NCBI GenBank assembly: GCA_028279185.1
Contig: JANQSS010000325.1
Coordinates: 122,025-186,024 of the forward strand
Length of the DNA stretch: 64,000 nucleotides
Source: Saprospiraceae bacterium
GTDB lineage: Bacteria > Bacteroidota > Bacteroidia > Chitinophagales > Saprospiraceae
Direction: 5' to 3'
Shown here: piece after piece, positions 34,115-43,550 of the stretch
Layout: every line of letters starts with the position of its first letter
How positions within the stretch are numbered: the first letter of the stretch is position 1
The notes under the pieces: generated by a model
The model's input: the letters and a program-made list of their open reading frames with translations, nothing else
Database searches by the model: none
What the model was told of the DNA's origin: nothing
Made by a program: the position numbers and the translations under genes

Positions 34115-36469
34115 ATGAGAAAACTTTACTATTCATTTTCACTTATCTGTAGTTTGTTCATGTTCAATGCCCATGGGCAAATGGTTATTGACGCGCTGAC
34201 AGGCGCCCCGGTCCCATTTGCTTCTATATTAGCTTTAGATGAGTCAGCCAAAGGAACGAGCTCGTTGGAAGACGGCTCCTTCACATTGAATGTCCCGATT
34301 GGAACGTCGTTGCGTATCAGTTCTATTGGATACAAGCCCATAACTACAGAATACACGGGGACTGAACAAATTATTTTAATCGAAAAGCAGATCGCAGAAA
34401 TCGAAGAAATCGTGATCAAGGCCGATGAATCAGAAGCGGCTCGTGTTATTCGTCGCTGTGTCGAAAATCGAGAATTATATGCACCCTGGAAACAGCCTTA
34501 TTTTCAATGTCTCATGTATAACAAATATCGTGTGGACATGCTTCGAGATAGTTTGGCCGAACCCAGTAAGCTAGTGCGCATGTTGGAAAAACGGCTGGAA
34601 GGGCAAACCGTTTTTTTTAGTGAGTCTGCCATGACATATCATTTTGCTTCTCCCGACAGAGTTGAAGAACACATTATCGCTAATAACGTAGCAGGTTTCA
34701 GCGAGGCTCAATTTAATTTTTTGCCCGAACAACTTGTTGCTTTCGATATCAATCAAGATTTTCTTGACCTTTTGAATCGTCATTATCTATTGCCAGTTTC
34801 AAAAGGATCAGAACGTCATTATGGCCTGCACCTCGAAGAAACCAAAATACATGATGGAGACACGACTTGGTATATACAGTTTTGGCCAGAAAAATCGAGT
34901 TATGATTTATTGCGTGGTCATTTCATCATACACTCAGATGGCTATGCCATTGAAGAATATCGATTGACAAACAATAAAAAGGATCACCAGAAATTTGACA
35001 TTTACCATCACTTTAAAAAATTTAATGGTCGTTGGTTTCCCGACAAGATGTTTTCCAACATTGTGATGACAGATCTAGGGTTAAATGTGAGCGTCCTGTA
35101 CGATCAAAAAACATTTATAGATGAAGTAGCTTTCGAATCCATTCCCATCGCTGTTACCGATGCAAATCGAATCGACTTTGCTGAAGGAGCGCAAGAAAAC
35201 CCAGGTTGGATCGAAAAATACCGAATGGAGCCACTCTCACGAGTCGACTCGACGGCAATTTCTAATGTGTCAACCACAATTGATAGGATGAACGTCGAAA
35301 AGAAAATCGATTTGATCGCTAATTTGACATTCGGCCGACTTCCGATTGGCAAATTCGATCTTGAAATTGCGCGCTTTTTCTGGTCAAATAAAACGGAGGG
35401 TTACAGGCCCGGAATAGGCATATTTACAAATGATCATCTCAGCAAGAAGTTTGAACTCCATGCATTTGCTGGTTATGGACTTGGTGATGAAATATGGAAA
35501 TATGGAGGTGGAGCAACTTTTCATTTAAATGAAAACAAAACAGCAAGTATCTACGCCGGGTATGAAAAAGAAATTTATCCTATTTCCTCTTATATAATTA
35601 CAGATGCGGCTTCTAGCATTTTGTCAAACTTTTATACCGATCAGTTAGACGATATTACTTCGTATAAAGGGGGCGTCAAGGGACGATTATCAAATTGGAA
35701 ATATGACTTGCAATTTTCAAAATCAACAAATACGCCACGATATGAATATCAATATTTGAAAAATGAAGATAATCCGCTTTCTACTTTTGAAATTAGCGAG
35801 GTTAAATTAAACATTGACTATGTGCGTCGCAAGTTCGTCCCATTTTATTCGTATGAAATCGAACTAGAAGAATACAATTCAACATACATAGATTTTACGC
35901 TTGCCTACGCTCCTAATAATATTTTAAATAGTAACGTAAATTATTTTCGAACGGAATTATTTGCAAAAAGACCAATAAACTTTAAGCATTGGGGGCGTGT
36001 CGAATTGGCAATTCACACAGGCATCATTTTTGGTGACCAGCCAATCAACCGCCTATACATTGGGACAGGAAGTAATTCTACCGGTATCCCCTATCAGCTG
36101 GCGTACTCATTCAATACTATGGCTCCGTTTTCTCGATTTGCATCGAAATACGTAAATATATTTTATGACCATCGCCTCGTGCGATTATTTCAAACCAGGT
36201 TTTCGGCGCCATTCCTACACATTGCTCAGAATAGTGGCTGGGGCTTTATGGATAGTATGGACAAACATGTCCTTACGTCTAACTTAGATGACTATCGACA
36301 AGGCTATCACGAAAGTGGTATCATACTTGAATCACTTCTGCGATATGAGGCATTTAGTATTTTACACATCGGCTTAAATCTTGGTGCCTGGTATCGGTGG
36401 GGCGAATACTCTACGGGTAACACGAAAGATGACCTGGCCTTCAAAGTTGGTTTTTCAATACATTTTTAG
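34115..36469 (+). CDS. DUF5686 family outer-membrane protein with carboxypeptidase-regulatory-like domain
   Basis: 784 aa with a signal peptide (LICSLFMFNAHGQ). Residues 25-110 are a carboxypeptidase-regulatory-like module (VIDALTGAPVPFASILALD ... LRISSIGYKPITT). The rest matches the DUF5686 layout: EAARVIRRCVENRE near the start, NVVMTD-like strands, and a C-terminal beta-barrel ending AFKVGFSIHF, a typical outer-membrane C-terminal strand with terminal Phe. Function of the family is unknown; outer-membrane location is inferred from the ending. Confidence 0.85.
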   Translation: MRKLYYSFSLICSLFMFNAHGQMVIDALTGAPVPFASILALDESAKGTSSLEDGSFTLNVPIGTSLRISSIGYKPITTEYTGTEQIILIEKQIAEIEEIVIKADESEAARVIRRCVENRELYAPWKQPYFQCLMYNKYRVDMLRDSLAEPSKLVRMLEKRLEGQTVFFSESAMTYHFASPDRVEEHIIANNVAGFSEAQFNFLPEQLVAFDINQDFLDLLNRHYLLPVSKGSERHYGLHLEETKIHDGDTTWYIQFWPEKSSYDLLRGHFIIHSDGYAIEEYRLTNNKKDHQKFDIYHHFKKFNGRWFPDKMFSNIVMTDLGLNVSVLYDQKTFIDEVAFESIPIAVTDANRIDFAEGAQENPGWIEKYRMEPLSRVDSTAISNVSTTIDRMNVEKKIDLIANLTFGRLPIGKFDLEIARFFWSNKTEGYRPGIGIFTNDHLSKKFELHAFAGYGLGDEIWKYGGGATFHLNENKTASIYAGYEKEIYPISSYIITDAASSILSNFYTDQLDDITSYKGGVKGRLSNWKYDLQFSKSTNTPRYEYQYLKNEDNPLSTFEISEVKLNIDYVRRKFVPFYSYEIELEEYNSTYIDFTLAYAPNNILNSNVNYFRTELFAKRPINFKHWGRVELAIHTGIIFGDQPINRLYIGTGSNSTGIPYQLAYSFNTMAPFSRFASKYVNIFYDHRLVRLFQTRFSAPFLHIAQNSGWGFMDSMDKHVLTSNLDDYRQGYHESGIILESLLRYEAFSILHIGLNLGAWYRWGEYSTGNTKDDLAFKVGFSIHF

Positions 36470-36603
36470 ATGTACTAGTTCACGATAAGTAACTTGAAAA
36501 ATTGTAAAATATTCCGCAATTTGCGGTTCCATTAATCGAGGTCAGAATCCATTCTTCTCTTCAATATAAATCTTCAGCAGAACAAGCACATCTTCAGGAG
36601 AGG

Positions 36604-37824
36604 TTGTTGCAAAATCAGTTGGCTCATGCCTTTTCGAAGGCACCATTTTATAAGAATTTAAAAATTCGCTCAACATTTGATGACTTCAGGCTTGACAACC
36701 TCGGTGACCTTCCCCTAACATCTAAGTCGGATTTACAGGGACGAGAAAGCGAATTTCTCTGCGTCGATCAGCAGGACGTCTTGGAATATGTAACTACTTC
36801 CGGCACGCTCGGCAATCCGGTAACATTTATGCTTTCAAAGAAGGACATCAACCGCTTGGCGTACAACGAATATTTATCCCTTTCTTGTGCCACAGGTGTG
36901 CCATCCGATATCTACCAAATAATGGTCACGCTGGATAAGCGTTTTATGGCGGGAATGGCTTATTATTTAGGAGCACAGAAGCTAGGAGCTGCGGTGGTGC
37001 GAACGGGTGTAGAAAGCCTTGCTTTTCAGATGGATACAATATTTCGCATCAAACCGACCTGTCTTATTGCCGTACCCAGTTTCATTTTAAAACTAATCGA
37101 GTTTGCCCGGCGTGAAGGGCTGGATCTAAACAAATCGACCGTAAGAAAAATAATTTGCATTGGTGAACCTGTAAAATCAATTGACTTTGGGCTAAATACA
37201 TTAGGACAGCGAATCAGTAATGCCTGGAATGTCAAGCTTTTTTCAACATACGCATCCACCGAGATGGCAACAGCATTTACAGAATGTGAGGCGGGCCGAG
37301 GTGGTCATTTATTTCCTGATCTTATAATCCCTGAAGTGATAAAGCCAGATGGTCAACCCGCCAAACCCGGAGAACCTGGAGAATTGGTGGTAACACCACT
37401 TGGTGTAGAGGCCATGCCGCTTGTACGATTCCAAACCGGGGATGTTTGTCGATACCACGTCGAGCCATGCATATGCGGGCGAAATACTATACGCTTGGGC
37501 CCTATCGAAGGCCGAAGAAAGCAAATGATAAAACTTAAAGGCACCACGCTATATCCACCCGCCATTTTTGACGTTTTAAATGGTGTTTCAGGGGTATCCA
37601 ATTATTTGGTGACGATAGCAAAAGATGAAATCCAACTCGACGATGTACTAGTTGAGTATAGCACGGATAATGAAGCGGACGACATAGAGGAGCATCTTAA
37701 AGACCAGTTTTCGTCATACATTCGTGTAATTCCTCGTATTCGCCGCATACCTAATGCCGATTTATTAAGGAAGAAGAAAGACCCTATGTCTCGAAAACCA
37801 ATAAAATTAATCGACCTTCGATAA
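36604..37824 (+). CDS. PaaK-like AMP-binding adenylating enzyme (phenylacetate-CoA ligase family)
   Basis: At least 406 aa. Motifs: YVTTSGTLGNPVTFMLSKKD (ATP/AMP loop), YASTEMATAFTEC, and GELVVTPLGVEAMPLVRFQTGDVCRY followed by a C-terminal domain (IEGRRKQMIKLKGTTLYPP). The coordinates start at TTG 36604, but the frame is open upstream to 36508 and reads IHSSLQYKSSAEQAHLQERL, the usual N-terminal helix of the family; no ATG/GTG/TTG is available there, so an ATT (36511) or other rare start is possible. It lies 14 bp before a halogenase-like flavoprotein. Substrate unknown; an aryl or acyl acid is expected. Confidence 0.85.
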   Translation: MLQNQLAHAFSKAPFYKNLKIRSTFDDFRLDNLGDLPLTSKSDLQGRESEFLCVDQQDVLEYVTTSGTLGNPVTFMLSKKDINRLAYNEYLSLSCATGVPSDIYQIMVTLDKRFMAGMAYYLGAQKLGAAVVRTGVESLAFQMDTIFRIKPTCLIAVPSFILKLIEFARREGLDLNKSTVRKIICIGEPVKSIDFGLNTLGQRISNAWNVKLFSTYASTEMATAFTECEAGRGGHLFPDLIIPEVIKPDGQPAKPGEPGELVVTPLGVEAMPLVRFQTGDVCRYHVEPCICGRNTIRLGPIEGRRKQMIKLKGTTLYPPAIFDVLNGVSGVSNYLVTIAKDEIQLDDVLVEYSTDNEADDIEEHLKDQFSSYIRVIPRIRRIPNADLLRKKKDPMSRKPIKLIDLR

Positions 37825-37838
37825 TCAAAAGCAAGTGA

Positions 37839-39077
37839 ATGGCAGATCAAACAGTTGACATACTAATCATTGGTGCTGGACCGTCTGGTACCGTCGCGGC
37901 AGCGGCTGCCAATCAACGTGGTTTCAAAGTAAAGATCGTCGAGAAACAACGCTTTCCGAGGTTTATAATCGGAGAAAGTCTGTTGCCTAAGTGTATGGAA
38001 CATTTCGAGGAAGTGGGTTTATTAGAAGTTCTAAAAGCTCAAAATTATCAGATTAAAAGAGGGGTTAGATTTTTGCGGGATGATAAAATCTGTTGGTTCA
38101 ACTTTTCTGAACAATATTCACCCAGTTGGACATGGACATGGCAAGTGCCACGAGCGCACTTCGATCATGTTTTGGCCGATGAGGTAAGGCGAATGGGTGT
38201 TGACGTGTCTTTTGAAAACGAAGTAATCGATGTAGCCATTCAGGATGGTATTTCAACAAGTAAAATTCGCCGCAAAGATGGCTCCACTTATGAGATCGAG
38301 GCCCGTTACATAATTGATGCTAGTGGTTATGGACGCGTGTTACCCAGGCTATTTGGACTCAATAGAGAGAACGGAGCACCACCCAGAAAGGCAGTTTTTG
38401 GGCATTTTACGGATAGTGCGCGGCCCCAAGGCCCTGATGGTCATCAAATCACCTTTGTAATTCATCGAAAGGATGTTTGGATCTGGGTTATCCCTTTTTC
38501 CAACGGTGATGCCTCTGTCGGATTTGTTGGTGATCCCACTTATTTAGAATCATTTCACGATGTGGATGCTAATGTACATTTGAGTAAACTAATGGATGAC
38601 GTACCATACGTAGCGAATCGGTTCGCAAATGAAAAGGTTCGTCTAGAAGCTAAGTCCATAAAGGCCTACACGGTTTCAACGACACAAACTTTTGGGGAGG
38701 GATATGTCATATCAGGCAATAGTTCAGAGTTTATCGATCCCGTATTTTCGTCTGGTGTAACATTTGCTACAGAATCTGGGCTTCGTGCTGCAAAACTTGT
38801 TTGCCGGGCTTTGAACGGTGAGAATGTAGATTGGGCAACTGATTACGAGCAACACATGAAACAAGGGGTCGATACATTTCGAACTTATGTGGAGCAGTGG
38901 TATGAAGGTGACCTTCAGGACATATTCTTCTTTTCAAACGAAGATGCCAACCAAAAGATCAAAAAACAGATTTGTTCAGTCCTTGCTGGCAACGTTTGGG
39001 ACATGTCAAATCCCTTTGTTGGCCCCAAACGTGAACGCGCGTTAATGTCTGTCTCCAAAATCATAAAGTTATATTAA
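37839..39077 (+). CDS. FAD-dependent oxidoreductase of the tryptophan-halogenase / geranylgeranyl-reductase type
   Basis: 412 aa. FAD-binding GAGPSG (residues 12-17), FPRFIIGESLLPKCMEHF, DASGYGRVLPRLFGL and GNSSEFIDPVFSSGVTFATES, the blocks of the flavin-dependent halogenase/monooxygenase superfamily. WIWVIP (214-219) fits the WxWxIP motif of flavin-dependent halogenases, which is thought to block monooxygenase activity. The catalytic lysine of classical Trp halogenases cannot be placed here. It starts 14 bp after the PaaK-like gene, so the two probably act on the same aromatic or lipid-like substrate; the reaction is unknown. Confidence 0.85.
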   Translation: MADQTVDILIIGAGPSGTVAAAAANQRGFKVKIVEKQRFPRFIIGESLLPKCMEHFEEVGLLEVLKAQNYQIKRGVRFLRDDKICWFNFSEQYSPSWTWTWQVPRAHFDHVLADEVRRMGVDVSFENEVIDVAIQDGISTSKIRRKDGSTYEIEARYIIDASGYGRVLPRLFGLNRENGAPPRKAVFGHFTDSARPQGPDGHQITFVIHRKDVWIWVIPFSNGDASVGFVGDPTYLESFHDVDANVHLSKLMDDVPYVANRFANEKVRLEAKSIKAYTVSTTQTFGEGYVISGNSSEFIDPVFSSGVTFATESGLRAAKLVCRALNGENVDWATDYEQHMKQGVDTFRTYVEQWYEGDLQDIFFFSNEDANQKIKKQICSVLAGNVWDMSNPFVGPKRERALMSVSKIIKLY

Positions 39078-39105
39078 TTGACGGTACATACTGCGTCCTA
39101 ATTCT

Positions 39106-39113
39106 TATTTTTG
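39106..39113 (+). promoter_or_regulatory. Candidate -7 element (TATTTTTG)
   Basis: Exact TAnnTTTG match, 28 bp before the ATG at 39142. A TTG at 39078 is 25 bp upstream, longer than the usual 19-21 bp spacing, so confidence is low. Confidence 0.3.
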
Positions 39114-39141
39114 CTACTCACTAATTAAGCATTTTATAGAT

Positions 39142-39756
39142 ATGAAATTTAATACAATATTAGCCGTATTGGCTCTTTCCATTTTCACCTTGTCATCGTT
39201 TTCAGGGCAAGCCCAAAAGCTTAAGTTTGACAAAGGTGATTTCAAAGAATTAAAAGGTCAAAAAGAAGTTAATGTTTCGTTCGAATACGACATGAGCGTT
39301 GGTAAATTTGATAAAGAAGCGGATTATGTAGCCGAAAAAGTTGCCGAAAAAAATGAGGATGAGCGTGGAACTGGAGATGCATGGAAAGAAAAATGGATAA
39401 CTGATCGAAAAGATAAGTACGAACCAAAATTTTTCGAATTATTCAATATCGGATTGGAGAAAAACAAATTTGAAGGTTATACAAATGACAATGCCAAATA
39501 CACATTCGTAATTCGTACAACTCACCTTGAGCCGGGCTGGAATGTGGGTGTTATGCGCAGAAGTGCCCATATAAACGTTGAAATCGAGTTGATTGAAACC
39601 GGCAGCGGTAAAAAAGTTGGAATTGCCTCCATGGAAAAGGTACCGGGCCGTGATGCATTTGGATACGATTTTGATACTGCGTATCGGGTTCAAGAGGCAT
39701 ATGCCCTAACAGGTAAAATCCTTGCCAAATACCTAGCAAAAAAAGTCTTGAAATAA
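39142..39756 (+). CDS. Secreted protein of unknown function
   Basis: 204 aa with a signal peptide (ILAVLALSIFTLSSFSGQAQ). The mature protein is rich in Lys/Glu/Asp (FKELKGQKEVNVSFEYD, DYVAEKVAEKNEDERGTGDAWK) and has a predicted alpha/beta pattern ending YALTGKILAKYLAKKVLK. No domain is recognised. It is followed 19 bp later by another unknown secreted protein and a terminator, so the two form a small operon. Confidence 0.75.
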   Translation: MKFNTILAVLALSIFTLSSFSGQAQKLKFDKGDFKELKGQKEVNVSFEYDMSVGKFDKEADYVAEKVAEKNEDERGTGDAWKEKWITDRKDKYEPKFFELFNIGLEKNKFEGYTNDNAKYTFVIRTTHLEPGWNVGVMRRSAHINVEIELIETGSGKKVGIASMEKVPGRDAFGYDFDTAYRVQEAYALTGKILAKYLAKKVLK

Positions 39757-39775
39757 TATAACAAACTCAATAATT

Positions 39776-40402
39776 ATGAAAAATTTACTCTTTATACTTG
39801 GGCTTATTTGCTTGGGAACTACCGGTGTTCAAGCACAATCTATTGGTAGCCATAAGATTAAAAAAGCCAATAAATTAGTTTGGTTTGGCCTTGATTTTTC
39901 AGAAGTACAATGCGTCGGTCGGTCAGGATTTACGAATCCCGATGACATCGCCAACCGAGTGGTTCATGCGTGGAATGATTTATTCATTACAGAACACGAT
40001 AAATACAACTTACACGATGCATTAAAAAAAGATGATTTCTATTATGACTTATCATCTGTAGAAATGCAAAATGAAAAAGTTTCGGCTGATGACTTAATCG
40101 TTAGCTCGGCTAAGCCCATCAATCGGGAAACAATTGAGGGGATTTTGACTAATTATTCAAGTGAAAAATACCCCTCCGGACTTGGAGCTGTTTTCATTGT
40201 CGAAGAATTAAATAAAACAGAGGTCATGGGTAAAGTGCACGTCGTTCTTTTTGATATTGAGACTAAAGATGTTGTTAAAGCGGTAAAGTATGAAACAGAA
40301 CCGGGAGGTTTTGGCTTTAGAAATTATTGGGCTCGTGTTTTCTACGAAGTGATTGATCAAATCGAAGACGAGTATAAAAAGTGGTATAAGAAAAACAAGT
40401 AA
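39776..40402 (+). CDS. Secreted protein of unknown function
   Basis: 208 aa with a signal peptide (NLLFILGLICLGTTGVQAQ). Two stretches stand out: ANKLVWFGLDFSEVQCVGRSGF near the start and GLGAVFIVEELNKTEVMGKVHVVLFDIETKDVV near the C-terminus, which look like beta-strands. The end is a basic helix (IDQIEDEYKKWYKKNK). I do not recognise a family. Second gene of the pair ended by the terminator at 40422-40458. Confidence 0.75.
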   Translation: MKNLLFILGLICLGTTGVQAQSIGSHKIKKANKLVWFGLDFSEVQCVGRSGFTNPDDIANRVVHAWNDLFITEHDKYNLHDALKKDDFYYDLSSVEMQNEKVSADDLIVSSAKPINRETIEGILTNYSSEKYPSGLGAVFIVEELNKTEVMGKVHVVLFDIETKDVVKAVKYETEPGGFGFRNYWARVFYEVIDQIEDEYKKWYKKNK

Positions 40403-40421
40403 TGTTCTTTACTACCATAAT

Positions 40422-40458
40422 AAAAAAAGCCTGAGACAGATGTCTCGGGCTTTTTTTA
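40422..40458 (+). terminator. Intrinsic terminator
   Basis: AAAAAAGCCTGAGAC pairs with GTCTCGGGCTTTTTT (9-bp GC-rich stem with one G.T pair, AGAT loop), then TTTTTTTATT, just after the second unknown secreted protein. Confidence 0.92.
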
Positions 40459-40795
40459 TTGTTTGAGTTATAATTATTCAATTTTGGATAAGGTGGATAT
40501 TGCGTACTATATTCGTATTTCACTTCCCTTTCTTTTTAGCTTGAGCTGTTTTTAAATTCGGAGCCACACACGTCTTACATGACTAATTGTACTTTTCTCA
40601 TACTTCACCCAAGACTTGATGATGAATTTCCTACTTAACCAGTATCCTTCCTACATTTCAAAGAAAGTTCAGACTCGTTATGTTACGTGGCTGTCGATTT
40701 ACATACAACCGAACGGCTTAGTAGGCCATTACACTTAAATTTTCTATGTTTATGGTCACTTAGCTTATCATTTCCATACTTGACCTTTTAATTAC
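40459..40795. other. Intergenic region, nothing recognised
   Basis: 337 bp before the symporter gene. TATGTTTA (40747-40754) is one mismatch from TAnnTTTG and could be its promoter; no repeats, tRNA or hairpin of note. Confidence 0.45.
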
Positions 40796-42385
40796 ATGAA
40801 GCGAATATTATTCTTTTTACTGCTGCTTGCGACATTGACGTCGTGCAATCTAGATGAACAAATTAACGAGTGGTTTGCACCAATTTCTACCGGCTGGCAG
40901 GAAATCGTTTTCTGGGCCCCATTCATGATTGGTGACAAGGAATTTCCTCTCGTAGTAATAATATTGGTTCTTGGGGCGACATTTTTCACACTCTATTTTG
41001 GTTTTATCAATATCCGAAAGTTTCCTCTGGCTATAAATGTTGTGCGCGGAAAATACGATGAGTTAGATGGTCATGGCGTTGAAGACAAAGTTGCTGTGAA
41101 TGTAGTTGATGGTGATATACCCAGAACAATTGTCGACGAAGGAAGAGATGGAGAGGTCAGCCACTTTCAAGCATTAACGACTGCTGTATCCGGAACGGTC
41201 GGACTTGGAAACATCGCCGGTGTGGCATTAGCAATAGCATTAGGTGGACCTGGAGCAACATTTTGGATGATAGTATGTGGTCTAATTGGTATGTCTACAA
41301 AATTTGTTGAGTGTACGTTAGGTGTGCGCTACCGGGATATCGGGGAGGATGGAACGGTCTATGGCGGCCCGATGTATTATTTATCCAAAGGACTTAAAGA
41401 AAGAGGTTTTACGGGGTTAGGGAAAATATTAGCCGGAATATTTGCATTCCTTTGTATAGGTGCCTCATTTGGTGGAGGTAATGCAGCACAATCAAATCAA
41501 GCTGCCTCACAACTTGCTAGTCTAATGGGATTGGAAAGCGGTTTCGCAGGAACAATGATTGGTGTGTTGATCGCTATTATTGTAGGTATTGTCATCATTG
41601 GTGGAATTAAGCGAATTGCGCAAGTTACTGAGAAAGTGGTACCACTCATGGCCGCTATTTACATATTGGCATGTCTATTCATAATATTCAGCAATTTCTC
41701 TTATATAGACGATGCTTTCGGTCAAATATTCACTCAAGCATTCACCCCTAAGGCCGGGATTGGTGGACTGCTAGGTGTGCTGATAGTCGGCTTTCAACGT
41801 GCTGCTTTTTCTAATGAAGCCGGAGCGGGCTCAGCTTCCATTGCTCACTCGGCCGTCAGAACAAAATACGCGGCCTCAGAGGGCTTGGTAGCTCTATTAG
41901 AACCTTTCATTGACACAGTAGTCATCTGCACAATGACAGCGCTTGTCATCATCATGTATAATAGCGCCGGTCATTTTGAATATGGTAGCAACAATGTCGT
42001 GATTAACGGACAGGAAATAGAAGGAGGAGCTGTGTTGACATCCATGGCATTTGAATCCGTAATCCCGTGGTTCCCTTACATCTTGACAATAGCGATCGTC
42101 CTATTTGCAATATCGACTATGATTTCTTGGAGTTATTATGGTCTTCAGTCTTGGATGTATTTGTTCGGAAAAGGAAAAGGTGCCGATCTGAGTTACAAAA
42201 TAATATTTCTAATTTTTGTCGTTATCGGTGCTGCAGCCAATATGGAATCAATTTGGGGATTTTCTGACGCTATGATTTTAGCACTTGTGTTTCCAAATAT
42301 GATCGGTCTTTTCCTACTTGTCCCACGTGTAAGAGAAGAATTGGGCAAATATTTGGATGCAATTGCCGCTAAGTTCGATAAGTAA
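40796..42385 (+). CDS. Alanine/glycine:sodium symporter (AGCS family)
   Basis: 529 aa with about ten membrane helices. The family signature GEVSHFQALTTAVSGTVGLGNIAGVALAIALGGPGATFWM is present (about 117-157), as are KFVECTLGVRYR, GPMYYLSKGLKERG and FSNEAGAGSASIAHSAV, all typical AGCS blocks. The N-terminus reads like a lipoprotein signal (LFFLLLLATLTSC), and an insert of about 22 residues (GVEDKVAVNVVDGDIPRTIV) precedes the signature; both are unusual. Function: Na+-coupled uptake of alanine or glycine. folK follows with a 29-bp overlap. Confidence 0.92.
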   Translation: MKRILFFLLLLATLTSCNLDEQINEWFAPISTGWQEIVFWAPFMIGDKEFPLVVIILVLGATFFTLYFGFINIRKFPLAINVVRGKYDELDGHGVEDKVAVNVVDGDIPRTIVDEGRDGEVSHFQALTTAVSGTVGLGNIAGVALAIALGGPGATFWMIVCGLIGMSTKFVECTLGVRYRDIGEDGTVYGGPMYYLSKGLKERGFTGLGKILAGIFAFLCIGASFGGGNAAQSNQAASQLASLMGLESGFAGTMIGVLIAIIVGIVIIGGIKRIAQVTEKVVPLMAAIYILACLFIIFSNFSYIDDAFGQIFTQAFTPKAGIGGLLGVLIVGFQRAAFSNEAGAGSASIAHSAVRTKYAASEGLVALLEPFIDTVVICTMTALVIIMYNSAGHFEYGSNNVVINGQEIEGGAVLTSMAFESVIPWFPYILTIAIVLFAISTMISWSYYGLQSWMYLFGKGKGADLSYKIIFLIFVVIGAAANMESIWGFSDAMILALVFPNMIGLFLLVPRVREELGKYLDAIAAKFDK

Positions 42386-42887
42386 TTCGAAATCGAATTT
42401 GTTGGAAGAGGCAGAAGTAATCTTACATTTAGGATCCAACCTTGGTGATCGCCGTTCTAATTTATCAAGGGTAATTGAATTGCTTTCAACTCATTTCGAG
42501 CCGCTTACCGTATCAAGCATTTTCGAAACCGATGCATGGGGTGTAATCGATCAAGATCCATTTTATAATCAGGCCGTTCGACTGAATACAACCTTAAGTC
42601 CGATTGATTTACTTTCAATCTGCCGTAATATTGGATTGGCTTTTCCAGAAAAAAAAGGACAACGGTGGGGCCCTCGATATATGGACATAGATATCATTTT
42701 TTTCGGCGAGCAAATAATAGAAACCAATCTTTTAAAAATCCCTCACCCGAGAATGCATTTACGAAATTTTGTATTGATACCTTTGTTGGAAATTGCCCCC
42801 AATTATATTCATCCAGTATTGAATAAAACAGTTGAGGAATTGTACTTAGAGAGCTCGGACTACTTAGACGTACGTATATTGAATTAG
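42357..42887 (+). CDS. folK: 2-amino-4-hydroxy-6-hydroxymethyldihydropteridine diphosphokinase
   Basis: 176 aa. HLGSNLGDRRSNLSRVIELL (ATP/pterin-binding start), ETDAWGVIDQDPFYNQAVRL, and RWGPRYMDIDIIFFG with IPHPRMHLRNFVLIPLLEIAP are the FolK signature blocks. It transfers pyrophosphate to hydroxymethyldihydropterin in folate synthesis. The ATG at 42357 overlaps the symporter end by 29 bp; a TTG at 42399 just after that stop would give the more usual 162 aa. Confidence 0.93.
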   Translation: MQLPLSSISNSKSNLLEEAEVILHLGSNLGDRRSNLSRVIELLSTHFEPLTVSSIFETDAWGVIDQDPFYNQAVRLNTTLSPIDLLSICRNIGLAFPEKKGQRWGPRYMDIDIIFFGEQIIETNLLKIPHPRMHLRNFVLIPLLEIAPNYIHPVLNKTVEELYLESSDYLDVRILN

Positions 42888-42890
42888 ATT

Positions 42891-43526
42891 TTGAATCGGT
42901 ATCCATACATATGCATTGAAGGTAATATTGGCGCGGGAAAGACTACCTTGACACGTATGCTTTCGCTTGCCTGGAGCGGGTATCCAATATATGAGCAATT
43001 CACTGACAATCCTTTTCTACCTCTTTTTTATAAAGACCCTCAGCGATACGGGTTTCAGGTGGAATTATTTTTTATGACCGAGCGCCACAAGCAACTAGAG
43101 CAGATCAAACCTAAGACTGATTTGTTCCAGCAGTTATACATTGCGGATTACTTTTTTCATAAGACAATGCTTTTTGCTGGAAAGACACTCAGTGAAGATG
43201 ACTACCGACTTTTCAAGCGACTATTTGACATCATGGGAAAAAGTGCACCCCAACCTGATTTGCTCGTTTATCTGCATCGAAATGTAGATCAATTGTTTGC
43301 CAATATCGCGGGTCGAGGTCGGACTATGGAACAAGAAATAAGTCGCACATATTTGCAAAATGTACAGGATGCTTACCTTGAATATTTTCGACAAATTACC
43401 CACTATCCCGTGCTCATTCTTGAAATGCATGGCATCGATTTCGAAAATAATGTTCAGCATTTTGAACTCATAAAAGAGGCCATCAGTGATGATTACCTAC
43501 CGGGTGTTCATCGCCGTAGTTTTTAA
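42891..43526 (+). CDS. Deoxynucleoside kinase
   Basis: 211 aa from a TTG start 3 bp after folK. The P-loop is YICIEGNIGAGKTTLTRML (about 5-23). Further blocks LFYKDPQRYGFQVELFFMTERHKQLEQI and DLLVYLHRNVDQLFANIAGRGRTMEQEI match the dCK/dGK-type deoxynucleoside kinases of Bacteroidota and Firmicutes. It salvages deoxynucleosides by 5'-phosphorylation. The base specificity cannot be told from the sequence. Confidence 0.9.
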   Translation: MNRYPYICIEGNIGAGKTTLTRMLSLAWSGYPIYEQFTDNPFLPLFYKDPQRYGFQVELFFMTERHKQLEQIKPKTDLFQQLYIADYFFHKTMLFAGKTLSEDDYRLFKRLFDIMGKSAPQPDLLVYLHRNVDQLFANIAGRGRTMEQEISRTYLQNVQDAYLEYFRQITHYPVLILEMHGIDFENNVQHFELIKEAISDDYLPGVHRRSF

Positions 43527-43550
43527 ATTCCCCCACAGGCTTCGTGTCTT

